From Vicinamibacterales bacterium (GTDB lineage Bacteria > Acidobacteriota > Vicinamibacteria > Vicinamibacterales > 2-12-FULL-66-21), in NCBI GenBank assembly GCA_036496585.1, contig DASXLB010000014.1, forward strand, positions 124,001 through 188,000: 64,000 bases of DNA, given 5' to 3'. The notes under the pieces were generated by a model. It made no database searches. It saw only the letters and a program-made list of their open reading frames with translations, and was not told where the DNA came from. Made by a program: the position numbers and the translations under genes. Below, one piece after another: positions 36,371 to 46,085 of this stretch; the first letter of the stretch is position 1; the number at the start of each line of letters is the position of its first letter.

Positions 36371-36960
36371 CGACCGGTCTCCGGGCGTTCGGTCGGCGTC
36401 ACGCCGCCCGGTCCCGGCAGCGACGGCGCATCCTCGTCACCCCGGTAAATCACGCGCGCACCGTTTTTCGGCAGGCCTCCCGTGTCAGCCGTCGGCCCGT
36501 AGGTCGAGTAGAGCGGCAACCCCCACAGCCGAAGGGCGGCCGTCAGCTGGCCGCGGTGATGGGCGGTGTGCGTGAACCGCCGCGTCAGGATCCAGGCGCG
36601 CGAGCGGCGCACGTCGAAGAACGCTGCGTCCTGCTCGAACCAGCCGTCGATCTGGCGCTCGAGGACGGTGAGGCGATCGGCGGCGCAGGCGGCGTAGTGC
36701 GCGACGAAGGCGTCGCGCGTCTCCTCGGCGGGAAGCGGGGGCCGATCGATCTCGAGACCGAGCATGCCGGTCATCCAATTGTGCTCGCTCTGGCACTGAT
36801 GGATGAAGTGCTCGAGTGGGGTGCGGGCGCGCGGGTCGGCGCGCCAGTGCAGGCGGTCGTCCGGAATCTGCGCCCACACACCCAGCGTCTTCAGACGCTC
36901 GGTGCGGCAGGTGTCGACGAGAAACGCGTATCGCGTGGTGTGCCTCCTTCCTTTCACCAT
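36367..36960 (-). CDS. DinB-family protein
   Basis: 197 residues from ATG 36960. A four-helix DinB domain is visible: TRYAFLVDTCRTERLKTLGVW, HFIHQCQSEHNWMTGML (first metal His) and RFTHTAHHRGQLTAALRLWGLP (His-x3-His). These are the usual three His ligands. It is cytoplasmic, without a signal peptide, unlike the other DinB-like protein in this window. The start is doubtful: a strong AAGGAGG lies inside codons 4-6, six bases before an in-frame ACG (36934-36936), where family similarity also begins. It overlaps ogt by four bases, suggesting a joint repair or thiol-stress role. Confidence 0.85.
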   Translation of the reverse strand: MVKGRRHTTRYAFLVDTCRTERLKTLGVWAQIPDDRLHWRADPRARTPLEHFIHQCQSEHNWMTGMLGLEIDRPPLPAEETRDAFVAHYAACAADRLTVLERQIDGWFEQDAAFFDVRRSRAWILTRRFTHTAHHRGQLTAALRLWGLPLYSTYGPTADTGGLPKNGARVIYRGDEDAPSLPGPGGVTPTERPETGR

Positions 36961-37058
36961 GGTAGGACGACTTGACACGGCGAGCGGCGGGGGATCGGCG
37001 CCGCACGCGTCGCTCGAGCCCTAGGGCAGCACGGCCGCCGCGGCGGCTCAGGGAACGC

Positions 37059-39389
37059 TCAGCGGACGACGACGGAGGTGGCGGCGCGGCGGCCGTCGGC
37101 GTCGCGCGCTTCGATGTGGTGGGTACCGACCGCCAGCGGCCAGGAGAACGCCTTCTCGGACGAGGACGTTCCGATTGCGGCACCGTCGACGAGCCACGTG
37201 ACCGACGTCGGCTCCTGGGTCACGGCGCGCAGCGGCAGCGCCTGGAACTCACGGCGGAGCGTGGGATCGATGCTGTAGACAGCGCCGGACGGAGGATTGG
37301 CAATCGCCAGGACCGAGGCGCGGAGCGCCGGGCGCGCGGCGCGTGGCGCGGGTTGCGGCGCGCGACGGGCGTCGCCATCTGACCAGGCGCGGTACTCGGC
37401 CGGATAGACGGTCGTCAGCCCATCGCCGGTCGGATGATGCCATGAGCAGGGCGGCGCGGCGCTCGCAACGGGGAGCCACTCCTGCAACCGGTTCGGGCAC
37501 CACGGCGACGCCGGCTCGCCGGAGAGGGCGCAGATGGTCACCTCGCGAGTATCGGGCGTCGGCTGCGGCACCGGCGGACTGTCGGCGCCGCCGGCGGCGC
37601 GGGCTCGAGCCGCGAGCATGACCGCGTGAAAAATCGGCCCGGCCCCCGTCACGCCCGACGAACCTCGGAGCGGCGTACGATCGAAGTTGCCGACCCACAC
37701 CCCGACGGTGACGTCTGGCGTGTATCCCACCGTCCAGTTGTCGTGGTAGGCCTGCGAGGTGCCGGTCTTGACGGCGACCGGGAACGGGAACTCGAGGTCG
37801 CCGCCGCGGCCGAAAATGTAGGCGCGCGCGTCGGCGTCGCTGAGGATGTCGGTGATCCAGAACGCCGTTCTTTCGGAGACGAGCCGCCGCTCCCTGGCCG
37901 GCGGCGGCTGGCCGCCTGCGTAGGCCGGGAGCAGCGCGGTGGGTTCGCGCCAGACGCCGCCTCTGGCGAACGAGGCGTAGGCGGCGACGAGCTCGTCGAG
38001 CCGCACCTCGGCGTCACCGAGCGTCAGGCCGAGTCCGTAGTAGTCGGGCGTGCGGGTGAAGGTCGAGAACCCGGCGCGGTTCAGGAAGCGCAGCAGCGCC
38101 GGCACCCCGACGTCGGAGGCGAGCGCAACCGCTGGGACGTTCTCCGATCCGGCGAGTGCGCGCCGCGCCAGCAACGGCCCGCGATACTGGCCGTCGTAGT
38201 TTCTGGGGCTGTAGACCACGCCGGGCTGCGCTGTGGGAAAGTGCGACGGAATGTCCGGGAGCACCGATGCCGGGCTGCGCCCCTCTTCGAACGCGAGCGC
38301 GTAGGTGAAAGGCTTCAACGCCGAACCGGGTTGCCGCGGCACCGCCGGTCCATTGATCGTGCCGCCGTGATCGCCTTCGGCGTAACGACCTGAGCCTTCC
38401 CACGCCAGCCATTCGCCACGCCGGTTGTCGAGCACGACCACGGCGACGTTGGTCGCGTTGTGCGCCTGGAGCGAGGGGCGGTTGTGCTCGATGATGCCCT
38501 CGACATCCTGCTGCAGGCCCAGGTCGAGCGTCGAGTGCACGACCGCGGCGTCGGGCGAGCCTGCCGGTGCGCGCGCCGCCAGCGCGGCCAGCATCTCGAC
38601 GAAATGCGGAGCGTGAAAGGGCGCCGAGCGGGGACGAAGGACGAGCCGCTCGTCGCGCCCGTCGCGCGCCTGGTCGGCCGTCACGCTGCCGGCGTTCTCC
38701 ATGCGGCGCAGCACCGCGAGCTGCCGCCCGCGCGCCGACGCGGCGTCCCGCCACGGGTTGAACTTCGTCGGCCGCTGCGGGAGGGCAGCGAGGAAGGCCG
38801 CCTGTGCCGGCGTCAGCATCGACGGGTCCACGCCAAAGTAGATCCGGCTGGCCTGCCCGGCGCCGGACGCCAGGTTGCCGTAGGCGGCAAGGTTCAGGTA
38901 CATCGCCAGGATGTCCCGCTTGGCGAACCGGTGCTCGAGCCGAAGCGCGAGCGTCATTTCGCGCAGCTTGGCCGCGGCGCCGCGCCGGTGCACGCCGTAG
39001 CGGCGCTGGATCAGCAGCTTCGCGACCTGCTGCGTGATGGTCGATCCGCCTTCGACGATCTGCCCCTCGACGAGATCGTGCCGGGCGGCGCGGAAGAGCG
39101 CGATCGGATCGACGCCGACGTGCGCCTGGAAGCGGCGGTCCTCGGCCGCGAGCGTGGCCGCGACCAGCAGCGGCGGCAGGTGATCGGCCTCGAGCGGCTT
39201 GACGCGCGCCGCCCCGTCACCGAGCGCCTCATAGAGAACCTTTCCGTTTCTATCGAGGATCACCGTCGACGCCGCACCGGCGCCGCTGAGCAGATCGGCC
39301 GGGATCGGCGCGCAGCGGAGCCAGATCCCCCCCCCGACCGCCACCGCGACAAGCCCGCCAACCCCGAACCGCCAGCGTCGCGCTGACAT
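37059..39389 (-). CDS. pbpC: Penicillin-binding protein 1C
   Basis: 776 residues (E. coli PbpC 770). A membrane anchor lies at about 6-25. The glycosyltransferase domain has AATLAAEDRRFQAHVGVDP, EGGSTITQQVAKLL and RRYGVHRRG. The transpeptidase domain carries SALK (PGSALKPFTYAL), SEN and KTGTS (VKTGTSQAYHDNW). A C-terminal BiPBP_C beta domain follows (about 690-776). It polymerises and possibly cross-links peptidoglycan. ATG 39389 (MSARRWRFGVGG) was chosen because the upstream part of the frame is repeat DNA. It follows the alpha-2-macroglobulin gene, an arrangement also known from E. coli yfhM-pbpC. Confidence 0.94.
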   Translation of the reverse strand: MSARRWRFGVGGLVAVAVGGGIWLRCAPIPADLLSGAGAASTVILDRNGKVLYEALGDGAARVKPLEADHLPPLLVAATLAAEDRRFQAHVGVDPIALFRAARHDLVEGQIVEGGSTITQQVAKLLIQRRYGVHRRGAAAKLREMTLALRLEHRFAKRDILAMYLNLAAYGNLASGAGQASRIYFGVDPSMLTPAQAAFLAALPQRPTKFNPWRDAASARGRQLAVLRRMENAGSVTADQARDGRDERLVLRPRSAPFHAPHFVEMLAALAARAPAGSPDAAVVHSTLDLGLQQDVEGIIEHNRPSLQAHNATNVAVVVLDNRRGEWLAWEGSGRYAEGDHGGTINGPAVPRQPGSALKPFTYALAFEEGRSPASVLPDIPSHFPTAQPGVVYSPRNYDGQYRGPLLARRALAGSENVPAVALASDVGVPALLRFLNRAGFSTFTRTPDYYGLGLTLGDAEVRLDELVAAYASFARGGVWREPTALLPAYAGGQPPPARERRLVSERTAFWITDILSDADARAYIFGRGGDLEFPFPVAVKTGTSQAYHDNWTVGYTPDVTVGVWVGNFDRTPLRGSSGVTGAGPIFHAVMLAARARAAGGADSPPVPQPTPDTREVTICALSGEPASPWCPNRLQEWLPVASAAPPCSWHHPTGDGLTTVYPAEYRAWSDGDARRAPQPAPRAARPALRASVLAIANPPSGAVYSIDPTLRREFQALPLRAVTQEPTSVTWLVDGAAIGTSSSEKAFSWPLAVGTHHIEARDADGRRAATSVVVR

Positions 39390-39423
39390 CTCCGGGATCC
39401 CAGCCTTCAGCCCCCGACACACC

Positions 39424-39567
39424 TCCAGCACCAGCACCTTCAGCACCCCAGCACCCTTCGCACCCTTCGCACCAGCACCCTTCGCACCAGCACCCTTCGC
39501 ACCAGCACCCTTCGCACCCTTCGCACCAGCACCCTTCGCACCCTTAGCCCCCTTAGCACCCTTGGCA
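39424..39567. repeat. Tandem GCACCCTTC/GCACCAG repeats between A2M and pbpC
   Basis: About 140 bp made of a 9-bp word (GCACCCTTC) and a 15-bp compound (GCACCAGCACCCTTC) repeated many times, grading into GCACCCTTAG at one end and CCAGCACCTTCAG at the other. On the coding strand it reads as GAAGGGTGC/CTGGTGC. Not a CRISPR: there are no spacers. It begins right after the A2M stop. Confidence 0.8.
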
Positions 39568-42500
39568 CTACTGCTTGCGTACCTCGATCACCGCCGTCGC
39601 CGTCCGTCCAAAGACTTCCGGCTCGTACATCTCCTCGGCGTGCGCCGGCGCCGTCCGGAACGTGCCGGCGGTCGTGGCCCGGACGACGTAAGCAAACGTG
39701 TGGCGGCCGGGATCGAGTCGGGTGGCGAACAGCTCGACGCGGTCGTCGTGCCGCTCCACGAAGTCGAAGCCGCCGTGCTGCCACCACGAGAACCAGTCCG
39801 AGGATTCCTGCTGATCGTCCTGCACCTTCGCGAGCGCCGCGGCCGACGTCGCGAACCAGGATTCGACCGGCTCGAAGCCGGCCGGCAGTGGATCGGTGAC
39901 GGCCACGAACCGGCGCTCCTTGGTGAGCGTGAGCGTCAGCGTGACCTGAATCAGATCGCCGGCCTTGTAGCTCGTGCCGGCCGGACGGCTACCGCCGCGA
40001 GCCGGCTGTGTCGACGCGGCGTCGACATACGGTGCGTAGCTCCGTGCCATCTGGATACCCTGGTCGAGGCCGGTCTGGTACAGCCGATCGGCGGCGTAGC
40101 GGAGCCGCGCAGAGTAGAACAGCGTACCGGCGCCCGTGCGAGTGAAGGTGAGCGGCTGCTCCGCGCCGGCTGGCCCGGTCGTCAACAGTCTCGCCATCGG
40201 TACGTCGACCGACCTGGCGTCGGTCGACCGTCCCTGGAATTGAGCGGTCGCGAGCGGCGCCTCGCCGAGCGCGGCGACCGCGGTGAAGTTCGGCGTGACC
40301 GACTCGAACTTCCGGTAGTAGGCGACGAGCGATTCCATCGCCAGGGCGTTCTCCTGCGTGTTGCCCCAGCGGCCGTTCTTCCGCGCCTGCATCAGCCACT
40401 GCACCATCGATCGCGCCTGCGCGGCGTCCCCGTCACCGCTCGAAACGAGCGTCCTCAGCACGATTGCCGTCGAGCGGACGTTCGAGTTCCAGAACCACAT
40501 CAGGTAGGGATCGTTCAGCTCCTCGACGTGTGCGGTGGCCGCTTCCGGCAGGATCGCGTTGCTGACGCGGCGCCTCAGGTCGGCGACGCGCACGCCGTTG
40601 CCTTCCCCTTTCGCCACGAGCGCGTCGGTCAGGTACGCCAGCGCGAACACCGGCATGCGGTCGCGGTAGCCGTAGAGCCGCGTCAGGTTCGAGTCCTGGT
40701 TGCGGCCGTTCTCGACGAGGACCTTCACCGCGAATGTCTGCCAGGCGGTGTAGGCGGGCCACCAGCTCTCGTTGGTGGGCGGCTTCTGGCCAAGCTCGCG
40801 CTCGAGGTACTCGGTTCCCTTCGCCACCATGGCGCCATCGACGTCGTACTTGAGGTCCCTGGCGACCTTGAACACGTGCAGCAGGTAGGCGGTCAGATAC
40901 GGCGACTGGCTGTAGCAGGCGCCCGGCCAGTAGGCGAACCCGCCGTTGTCGCATTGGAAGCGCTCGAGATCCCGCAGCGTGCTCTGGACGGTCGTCCGCA
41001 ACTGCGCCGGTTCGATGCCCGGCAGCCTGAAGGCCTCGCCCAGATCGGCCGAGAGCAGCAGCGCCAGCGCGCGCGACCCTCGCTGCTCGGCGCAGCCGTA
41101 CGGATACTCGACCAGATAGCGGGCCCCCTCGCCGAGACCGACGAGCGCGGTCGAGGCGAGGTCGAGGTGGAGGCCCCCGAACGTCGCGACGACGTCGGTC
41201 GGCAGCGTCAACTTCTCGACGGCGGTTGCGGCCCCATCGGTCGCTTCGCCGACAGCCGACACCGTTTCGGGCGAGACGAGAACCTCGACCGGAATCGAGT
41301 CCTGGAAGGCGTCGCTCTCGCCGGCGAGCTTCACCGTCATCCGCACGCGCGCGCTGCCGCTGGCGCGGCCGGCCGCCTCGAAGCGGATCTCGGCGGAGCC
41401 GGCGGCCGGAATGTCGACCGTCTGCGGCCCGCCGGCGGCAAACTGCAGGATCGACGGATCGAGGCTCTCGATCGTCACGGTCGCCGGGCCGCCGGTCTTG
41501 AGCTGATTGGTGACAACGGCTCCGAACGACGCCTTGTCGCCCACCGCCAGGAACCGCGGAAACGCCGGCTTGAGCGTGACCGGCTTGTTGATGCGGATCT
41601 CGCTGTCGGCCGAACCGAAACGGGACGTCTTGTCGCCGGCGACCGCCATGATCCGGTACGTCGTCAGCGACTCGGGCAGCTTGACGTCGATCGACGCGTG
41701 GCCGCGGCCGTCGGTGACGACCGAGCCGAGCCAGAACGCCAGCACGCGGAAGTCCTGCCGGACACTGTCGCCGGTGGCGGCGCCGACTCCGCCGCCGCCG
41801 CCGTCGGTGTCTCCCTTCGGCGTCAGCACGCGCCGCGACACGATCTTCTGCCGGGTGTCCTCGGTCAGGACCTGCAGCGCCTTGTTCACGTAGACCGATC
41901 CGAGGACGTCTGGCGTGCGGTAGGCGGTGAGCGAGAGCACGCCGTAGTCGACCGCCCAGAGCGTCACTTCGCTCGACGCGGCGCGCCCCTGCCGATCCTT
42001 CACGTCGACCGCGACGGTGGCGGTGTTGGCGGGGCGGTACTCCTGCTTGTTGGCCGCGACCGCGACGGTCAGACGCCGGGTGGCGTCTTCAACGCCGAGC
42101 TCGACGTAGCCCATTCGGAATGCCGGCTTGCCCGGATCGCTCGGATCATCCTCGTCGTTTGCGCCGGCCGGCGGCGCGGCGGCGCTTCCCTGTGGGACGA
42201 CCGCCGCAATCGGCCGGGACCGCCCCTTCACGAGCAGCACCGACACGTAGACGTTGGGGATGTCATCCTCCGTCAGCGGCACGTCTATCGACTGCTGTGT
42301 CGAGGTGAGCGCGAACTGGCGGTGGGTGCGGATGCCCTCGCGCTCGGTCGTCACGATTGCGGTCGCGCGCTCCCACGGCGACTGAATCATGATCTTCGCC
42401 GTATCGCCCGGACGGTACGTCTTCTTGTCGGCGACGAGATCGATGCGGTTGTGGTCGTAGCGCTGCCACGCGGTATAGCCGTCGCCGAGCGCGTAGAACG

Positions 42501-45500
42501 ATTCGCGGGTCACGGTGAAGCGGCCGCGGTCGGCCGACGCGCGCGCCTCGAGCACGTAGTAGCCGCCCGCCGGCACCGGCGCGGTGAACGGCAGGGGGCC
42601 GGCCGTGCTCGTGACGTGCCACTGGCCGGCCGGCACTTCCTTGCGCTCGGTCTCCCACGTATAGAAACCGTTGCCCTCGGCCCGGCGCACGCTCTGCCAC
42701 TGGATCTGCGTCAGCGTGACGTCGATCGGGACGCCGGGCACCGGCTTGCCGTCGAGGCCGGCGGCGACGAGCTCGGTCCTGACGCCGTCCTTCTGCTGAT
42801 TGAACAGCGGCAGCGTGCGGACGCCGACGTACCACGGCGCCGGGTGCACGAGCATGCTCTTGCGGTTCGCGATGTGCTGCCGCGACACGTCTTCGACGTC
42901 CCCTTCGAGCGTATAGCTGTAGGGCAGGCCGGCCTTTGCGTCGGTCGTCAGCGTCAGCGAAAGCTGGCCGTCGGCGCTCAGCTGCGCGTCTGCCGATCCC
43001 ATTTCCAACTTCGCCGTCCGCTGGCGCTCTTGATAGCCGACGAACGTCCACCGTTCTTCAGGGAACCGGCTGGTGATCGCGTCGGGCGCTCCCCACACCG
43101 ACGTGCGCGTCAACGTCCAGTGTGCCGGCCGCTTGTTCATCGGCGCGCCGAACAGATAGCGCGCGGTCACCACTCCCTTGAGCGGCTCGCCCGCCACCGC
43201 CGTGTCGGCGGCACTCGGCGAGCCTTCGGCCGGTAGGCCGCCGAGCGTCACGTCGACGCGGAAATCCGGGCGCCGATAGGCCGCGACCAGGAACGAGCCG
43301 AAGACCATCTTCTTGCGCTCGCGCCAGTCGTCCTCGCCTTCTTCGTCGCTACCGGCGACACCGGCGGCCTTCGATCCGGTGGCGGTCTTCTTCGGCTTGT
43401 CCGACTCGAGCACCGCTTTTACCGAGTAGCTCCCGAGCGACCCTTGCGGCGGAACCGTGAACGTCCACTCGCCGGTGCTCCATGCGTTCACCTTGACGAG
43501 GCGCTCGTCGACCACGCGGTTGCGCGGATCGGTGACGGTGATCGAGACCGGCGTCCCGTCGGCCAGCAGCCTGATCCCCTGCGGCGTATTGCTGCGCAGC
43601 ACCGCCTTGACGTGGACCTCCTCACCCAGCTTGTAGACGCCGCGATCCGTGAACACGGTGCCGCGCAGCAGCGGCGCCGCCTCGTCGAGATCGAACTGGG
43701 TGCCGTAGTCCCATGGCAGCACGCCCTCGTTCCAGTCGCTTCCCACGTAGGCGACGTCGCCGTCCTTCTCGGCGGTGACGATGAACGCGAACGTCTCCCA
43801 GTTGCGCGGATCGCGCAGCCGCGACTGCGGCGCGATGGCGACCCCGTCGGCGCCGGTCGTGCCGGTCCATGCGACGCGGCCGTCGGTGCGCACGATCGAC
43901 ACAGTCGCTCCGGCTACCGGCGCCGCGTCGTCGAGCCGGGTGACGAAGACGAGCGTGTTCTGCGGACTGTCCTTGACGCTGATGCCCAGGTTCGTCACCT
44001 GGACGACGGTAGAGTGCGTGATCGGGCTGCCGTCACGCTTGTGGCCGGCCTGGGCGCGGCCGACCGGGTCTCCTTCCTCCACGGCGGTCCACACGATCCC
44101 GGTGCCGTTCGCCTTCAGCGCGCCGGACAGATCGAGGCCGTGCGCGTTGGTGCGGTCGACCGCGCCGCCGAGGCGGCGTGCCAGCGGCGGCGTGTCCGGC
44201 ACGCTCTCGAAATTCGGCTGCAGGCGCAGCAGCGTCGGCATGAGCTGGGCCGGGTCGATCGTCATCGCCCACTGCTTCACGTTCTGGAAGTTGCGCGCCG
44301 AGAACGGCAGCACCGCGCCGCCGCCTTTCTCCCACACGCCGTGGCCGTCGCCGAAGCTGGTGAACGCCCGCCGGTGCCAGGTCTCGACGGTGCCGCCCCA
44401 GGGGTAGTCGAGCGTCTGCCCGTCCGAGGCGACGAACGTCGCGGGCAGCGACACGAACACCGTCGTGGCGGGCGCCTGTTCGACGCCCGCGTCGGCGAGC
44501 GTCAGCCCTTCGGACTCATCCTGTTCCCACGAGTCGCGCTGGCGCGGCGCCGCCCTGGTGAGCGGACGCTCCCGCTGCGCGCTCGTGACGTCGGCGGCAC
44601 GCACGGCTCCGACAAACGCGGCGGCCTTGACCGGCACCGTGAAGTTGAGCGGATTGAAGCCGTCCGGATCGCAGCGGGAGGTGCACCTGAAGCCCGTCGC
44701 GAAAAACGCCTGTTCCACCTTGACGGTGAAGCCGTCTGGCCGATCGGCGACCGCGGCGCCGGCGAGCGACGGCACGTGTCCGTCTGTCTCGACGCGCACC
44801 CAGCTCTCCGGCGGCACCGGGGTCGTCAGCCTGACGACCACCAGTTCGGGCGACGCCGGAAAGCGTTTCCTGTCCCAGTCCTTCGCGAGCTCGAACGACA
44901 CTACGCCGGCCGCCGAGGCGGCGGCGGCGACCCGCGCCACCTTCCCGCTGAACTCCGCCGCGGCGTTGGCGTCGATCGTCCGAAGCCGCGCCTGTCCGGC
45001 TGGGGACAGCTCTGGAGAAGAGAAAGGATGGCCTTGAAACGTTGCGCGCAGGTGCGTAACGACAGCCTCAGGTTTTACCGGCTGGCTGAAGCGCAGCAGG
45101 ACCAACGGAGCGGCGTCGAAGCGTCCGCCGGGACGGTACCAGTTCGTCTCCAGCAGCCGGACGGTCGCGGTCGTGAAGCTGAACGCGTAGCGCTCGGCGA
45201 GCTTACGGCCGCTGGCCGCGGCGGCGCCGGCCGCAATCGCCACGTCGTACCGCGTCGCCTTGGGAAACGGCTTCGACGGCGTGAAGATCAGGACGGTCGT
45301 CCCCGACCAGCGGAACGTCCCGGCCACGTTCGGAGCGATGGAGAAATACGCGGGCCGGCTGCGCGACGACACCTGCGCGAGCGCGACCATCGGTTCGGAG
45401 AACGTGACGCGGATCTCGTTGTCCTGCCCGGCCTTGAGATCGCCCGATGGACCGGCGCTGACGATCCGCAGCGCGCCGCGCGGCGGTGGCTGCGGCTGCG

Positions 45501-45573
45501 GCGTCTCGGCCGCGCCGACCGTAATCGAGAGAAGGACGCAGAGGGCGAACGCGGCGAACGGCTGTCGTGTCAT
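39568..45573 (-). CDS. Bacterial alpha-2-macroglobulin family protein with thioester
   Basis: 2001 residues, larger than E. coli YfhM (1653). A signal peptide (MTRQPFAAFALCVLLSITVGA) has no lipobox. Repeated MG beta-sandwich domains follow, including GTVFTDRGVYKLGEEVHVKA and KTYRPGDTAKIMIQSPWERA. The A2M core (VTLWAVDYGVLSLTAY) comes next, then the thioester motif YGCAEQRG at about residue 1490, a helical thioester domain and a receptor-binding-like C-terminus. It is thought to trap proteases in the periplasm and pair with PBP1C in cell-wall defence. ATG 45573 was chosen because TATCAT on the minus strand (45596-45601) overlaps the alternative ATG 45597. pbpC follows after a repeat tract. Confidence 0.93.
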   Translation of the reverse strand: MTRQPFAAFALCVLLSITVGAAETPQPQPPPRGALRIVSAGPSGDLKAGQDNEIRVTFSEPMVALAQVSSRSRPAYFSIAPNVAGTFRWSGTTVLIFTPSKPFPKATRYDVAIAAGAAAASGRKLAERYAFSFTTATVRLLETNWYRPGGRFDAAPLVLLRFSQPVKPEAVVTHLRATFQGHPFSSPELSPAGQARLRTIDANAAAEFSGKVARVAAAASAAGVVSFELAKDWDRKRFPASPELVVVRLTTPVPPESWVRVETDGHVPSLAGAAVADRPDGFTVKVEQAFFATGFRCTSRCDPDGFNPLNFTVPVKAAAFVGAVRAADVTSAQRERPLTRAAPRQRDSWEQDESEGLTLADAGVEQAPATTVFVSLPATFVASDGQTLDYPWGGTVETWHRRAFTSFGDGHGVWEKGGGAVLPFSARNFQNVKQWAMTIDPAQLMPTLLRLQPNFESVPDTPPLARRLGGAVDRTNAHGLDLSGALKANGTGIVWTAVEEGDPVGRAQAGHKRDGSPITHSTVVQVTNLGISVKDSPQNTLVFVTRLDDAAPVAGATVSIVRTDGRVAWTGTTGADGVAIAPQSRLRDPRNWETFAFIVTAEKDGDVAYVGSDWNEGVLPWDYGTQFDLDEAAPLLRGTVFTDRGVYKLGEEVHVKAVLRSNTPQGIRLLADGTPVSITVTDPRNRVVDERLVKVNAWSTGEWTFTVPPQGSLGSYSVKAVLESDKPKKTATGSKAAGVAGSDEEGEDDWRERKKMVFGSFLVAAYRRPDFRVDVTLGGLPAEGSPSAADTAVAGEPLKGVVTARYLFGAPMNKRPAHWTLTRTSVWGAPDAITSRFPEERWTFVGYQERQRTAKLEMGSADAQLSADGQLSLTLTTDAKAGLPYSYTLEGDVEDVSRQHIANRKSMLVHPAPWYVGVRTLPLFNQQKDGVRTELVAAGLDGKPVPGVPIDVTLTQIQWQSVRRAEGNGFYTWETERKEVPAGQWHVTSTAGPLPFTAPVPAGGYYVLEARASADRGRFTVTRESFYALGDGYTAWQRYDHNRIDLVADKKTYRPGDTAKIMIQSPWERATAIVTTEREGIRTHRQFALTSTQQSIDVPLTEDDIPNVYVSVLLVKGRSRPIAAVVPQGSAAAPPAGANDEDDPSDPGKPAFRMGYVELGVEDATRRLTVAVAANKQEYRPANTATVAVDVKDRQGRAASSEVTLWAVDYGVLSLTAYRTPDVLGSVYVNKALQVLTEDTRQKIVSRRVLTPKGDTDGGGGGVGAATGDSVRQDFRVLAFWLGSVVTDGRGHASIDVKLPESLTTYRIMAVAGDKTSRFGSADSEIRINKPVTLKPAFPRFLAVGDKASFGAVVTNQLKTGGPATVTIESLDPSILQFAAGGPQTVDIPAAGSAEIRFEAAGRASGSARVRMTVKLAGESDAFQDSIPVEVLVSPETVSAVGEATDGAATAVEKLTLPTDVVATFGGLHLDLASTALVGLGEGARYLVEYPYGCAEQRGSRALALLLSADLGEAFRLPGIEPAQLRTTVQSTLRDLERFQCDNGGFAYWPGACYSQSPYLTAYLLHVFKVARDLKYDVDGAMVAKGTEYLERELGQKPPTNESWWPAYTAWQTFAVKVLVENGRNQDSNLTRLYGYRDRMPVFALAYLTDALVAKGEGNGVRVADLRRRVSNAILPEAATAHVEELNDPYLMWFWNSNVRSTAIVLRTLVSSGDGDAAQARSMVQWLMQARKNGRWGNTQENALAMESLVAYYRKFESVTPNFTAVAALGEAPLATAQFQGRSTDARSVDVPMARLLTTGPAGAEQPLTFTRTGAGTLFYSARLRYAADRLYQTGLDQGIQMARSYAPYVDAASTQPARGGSRPAGTSYKAGDLIQVTLTLTLTKERRFVAVTDPLPAGFEPVESWFATSAAALAKVQDDQQESSDWFSWWQHGGFDFVERHDDRVELFATRLDPGRHTFAYVVRATTAGTFRTAPAHAEEMYEPEVFGRTATAVIEVRKQ

Positions 45574-45595
45574 GGGTGTCTCAGGGAGCGCAGGC

Positions 45596-45601
45596 ATGAT
45601 A
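45596..45601 (-). promoter_or_regulatory. -10-like hexamer TATCAT upstream of A2M gene
   Basis: TATCAT lies 22 bases before ATG 45573, giving a leader of about 15 bases. Confidence 0.35.
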
Positions 45602-45635
45602 CCGAACCCTGATCCGTTGGACACCACCGCAACGG

Positions 45636-46085
45636 CTACGGCACCGACGCCTTTTTCGGCCACCACGGTCGCCGCGGCGCCTGCCGCTCGGCCGGATCGG
45701 ACGCCAGTGGGGGGTCCTGCGCCCCGGCGCCGCCGCGGCGGTCGATGCCGCCAGGCATGAGCCGCCGATCGTCGCCCGCCTCGAACTCGTGTCCGATCAA
45801 CTCGGCCTGCGCGCGCAGCTTCGGCAGCGCCCGGCGGTCGCCAACCGGGAACAGCCGGCAGAAATCGTCGATCACTTCGGCGGCATCGAGACCGATGACC
45901 CTCGCGTAGTCGCGGACGAACGCGCGTGCAAACAGTCCGCCGGGCCATTTGGAGAAGTCGTTGCTCTCGAGACCCGCCCAGAGCTCGAGGCTGACGTTCG
46001 TGCGCTCGGCGAGCGTCTCGAGAGAAATACCGCGGCGTTCACGTTCGCGCCGCAGGCGTGGACCGAAGCTGTCTCGTTCAGACAT
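45636..46085 (-). CDS. RodZ-like HTH-domain protein without membrane segment
   Basis: 149 residues. The N-terminal half is an Xre/HTH_25 domain: FGPRLRRERERRGISLETLAERTNVSLELWAGLE, then GGLFARAFVRDYARVIGLD, the pattern of the cytoplasmic part of RodZ. The rest is a charged, Pro-rich tail with no transmembrane helix, so it cannot act as full RodZ. It may be a DNA-binding regulator or a truncated cytoskeletal adaptor. ATG 46085 (MSERDSFGPRL) was chosen; the open frame further upstream is non-conserved and Arg-rich. It lies 62 bases upstream of the A2M start on the same strand. Confidence 0.82.
   Translation of the reverse strand: MSERDSFGPRLRRERERRGISLETLAERTNVSLELWAGLESNDFSKWPGGLFARAFVRDYARVIGLDAAEVIDDFCRLFPVGDRRALPKLRAQAELIGHEFEAGDDRRLMPGGIDRRGGAGAQDPPLASDPAERQAPRRPWWPKKASVP

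Noticed and set aside
39424..39567. CRISPR array
   Set aside because: Repeats are 9-15 bp and contiguous, with no unique spacers and no cas genes.
39562..43236. Plus-strand open frame of 1224 codons opposite the alpha-2-macroglobulin gene
   Set aside because: Antisense shadow with no recognisable domain; the A2M frame has family motifs throughout.
45574..45948. N-terminal extension of the alpha-2-macroglobulin frame
   Set aside because: It would overlap the HTH gene and bury the signal peptide; TATCAT at 45596-45601 supports ATG 45573.
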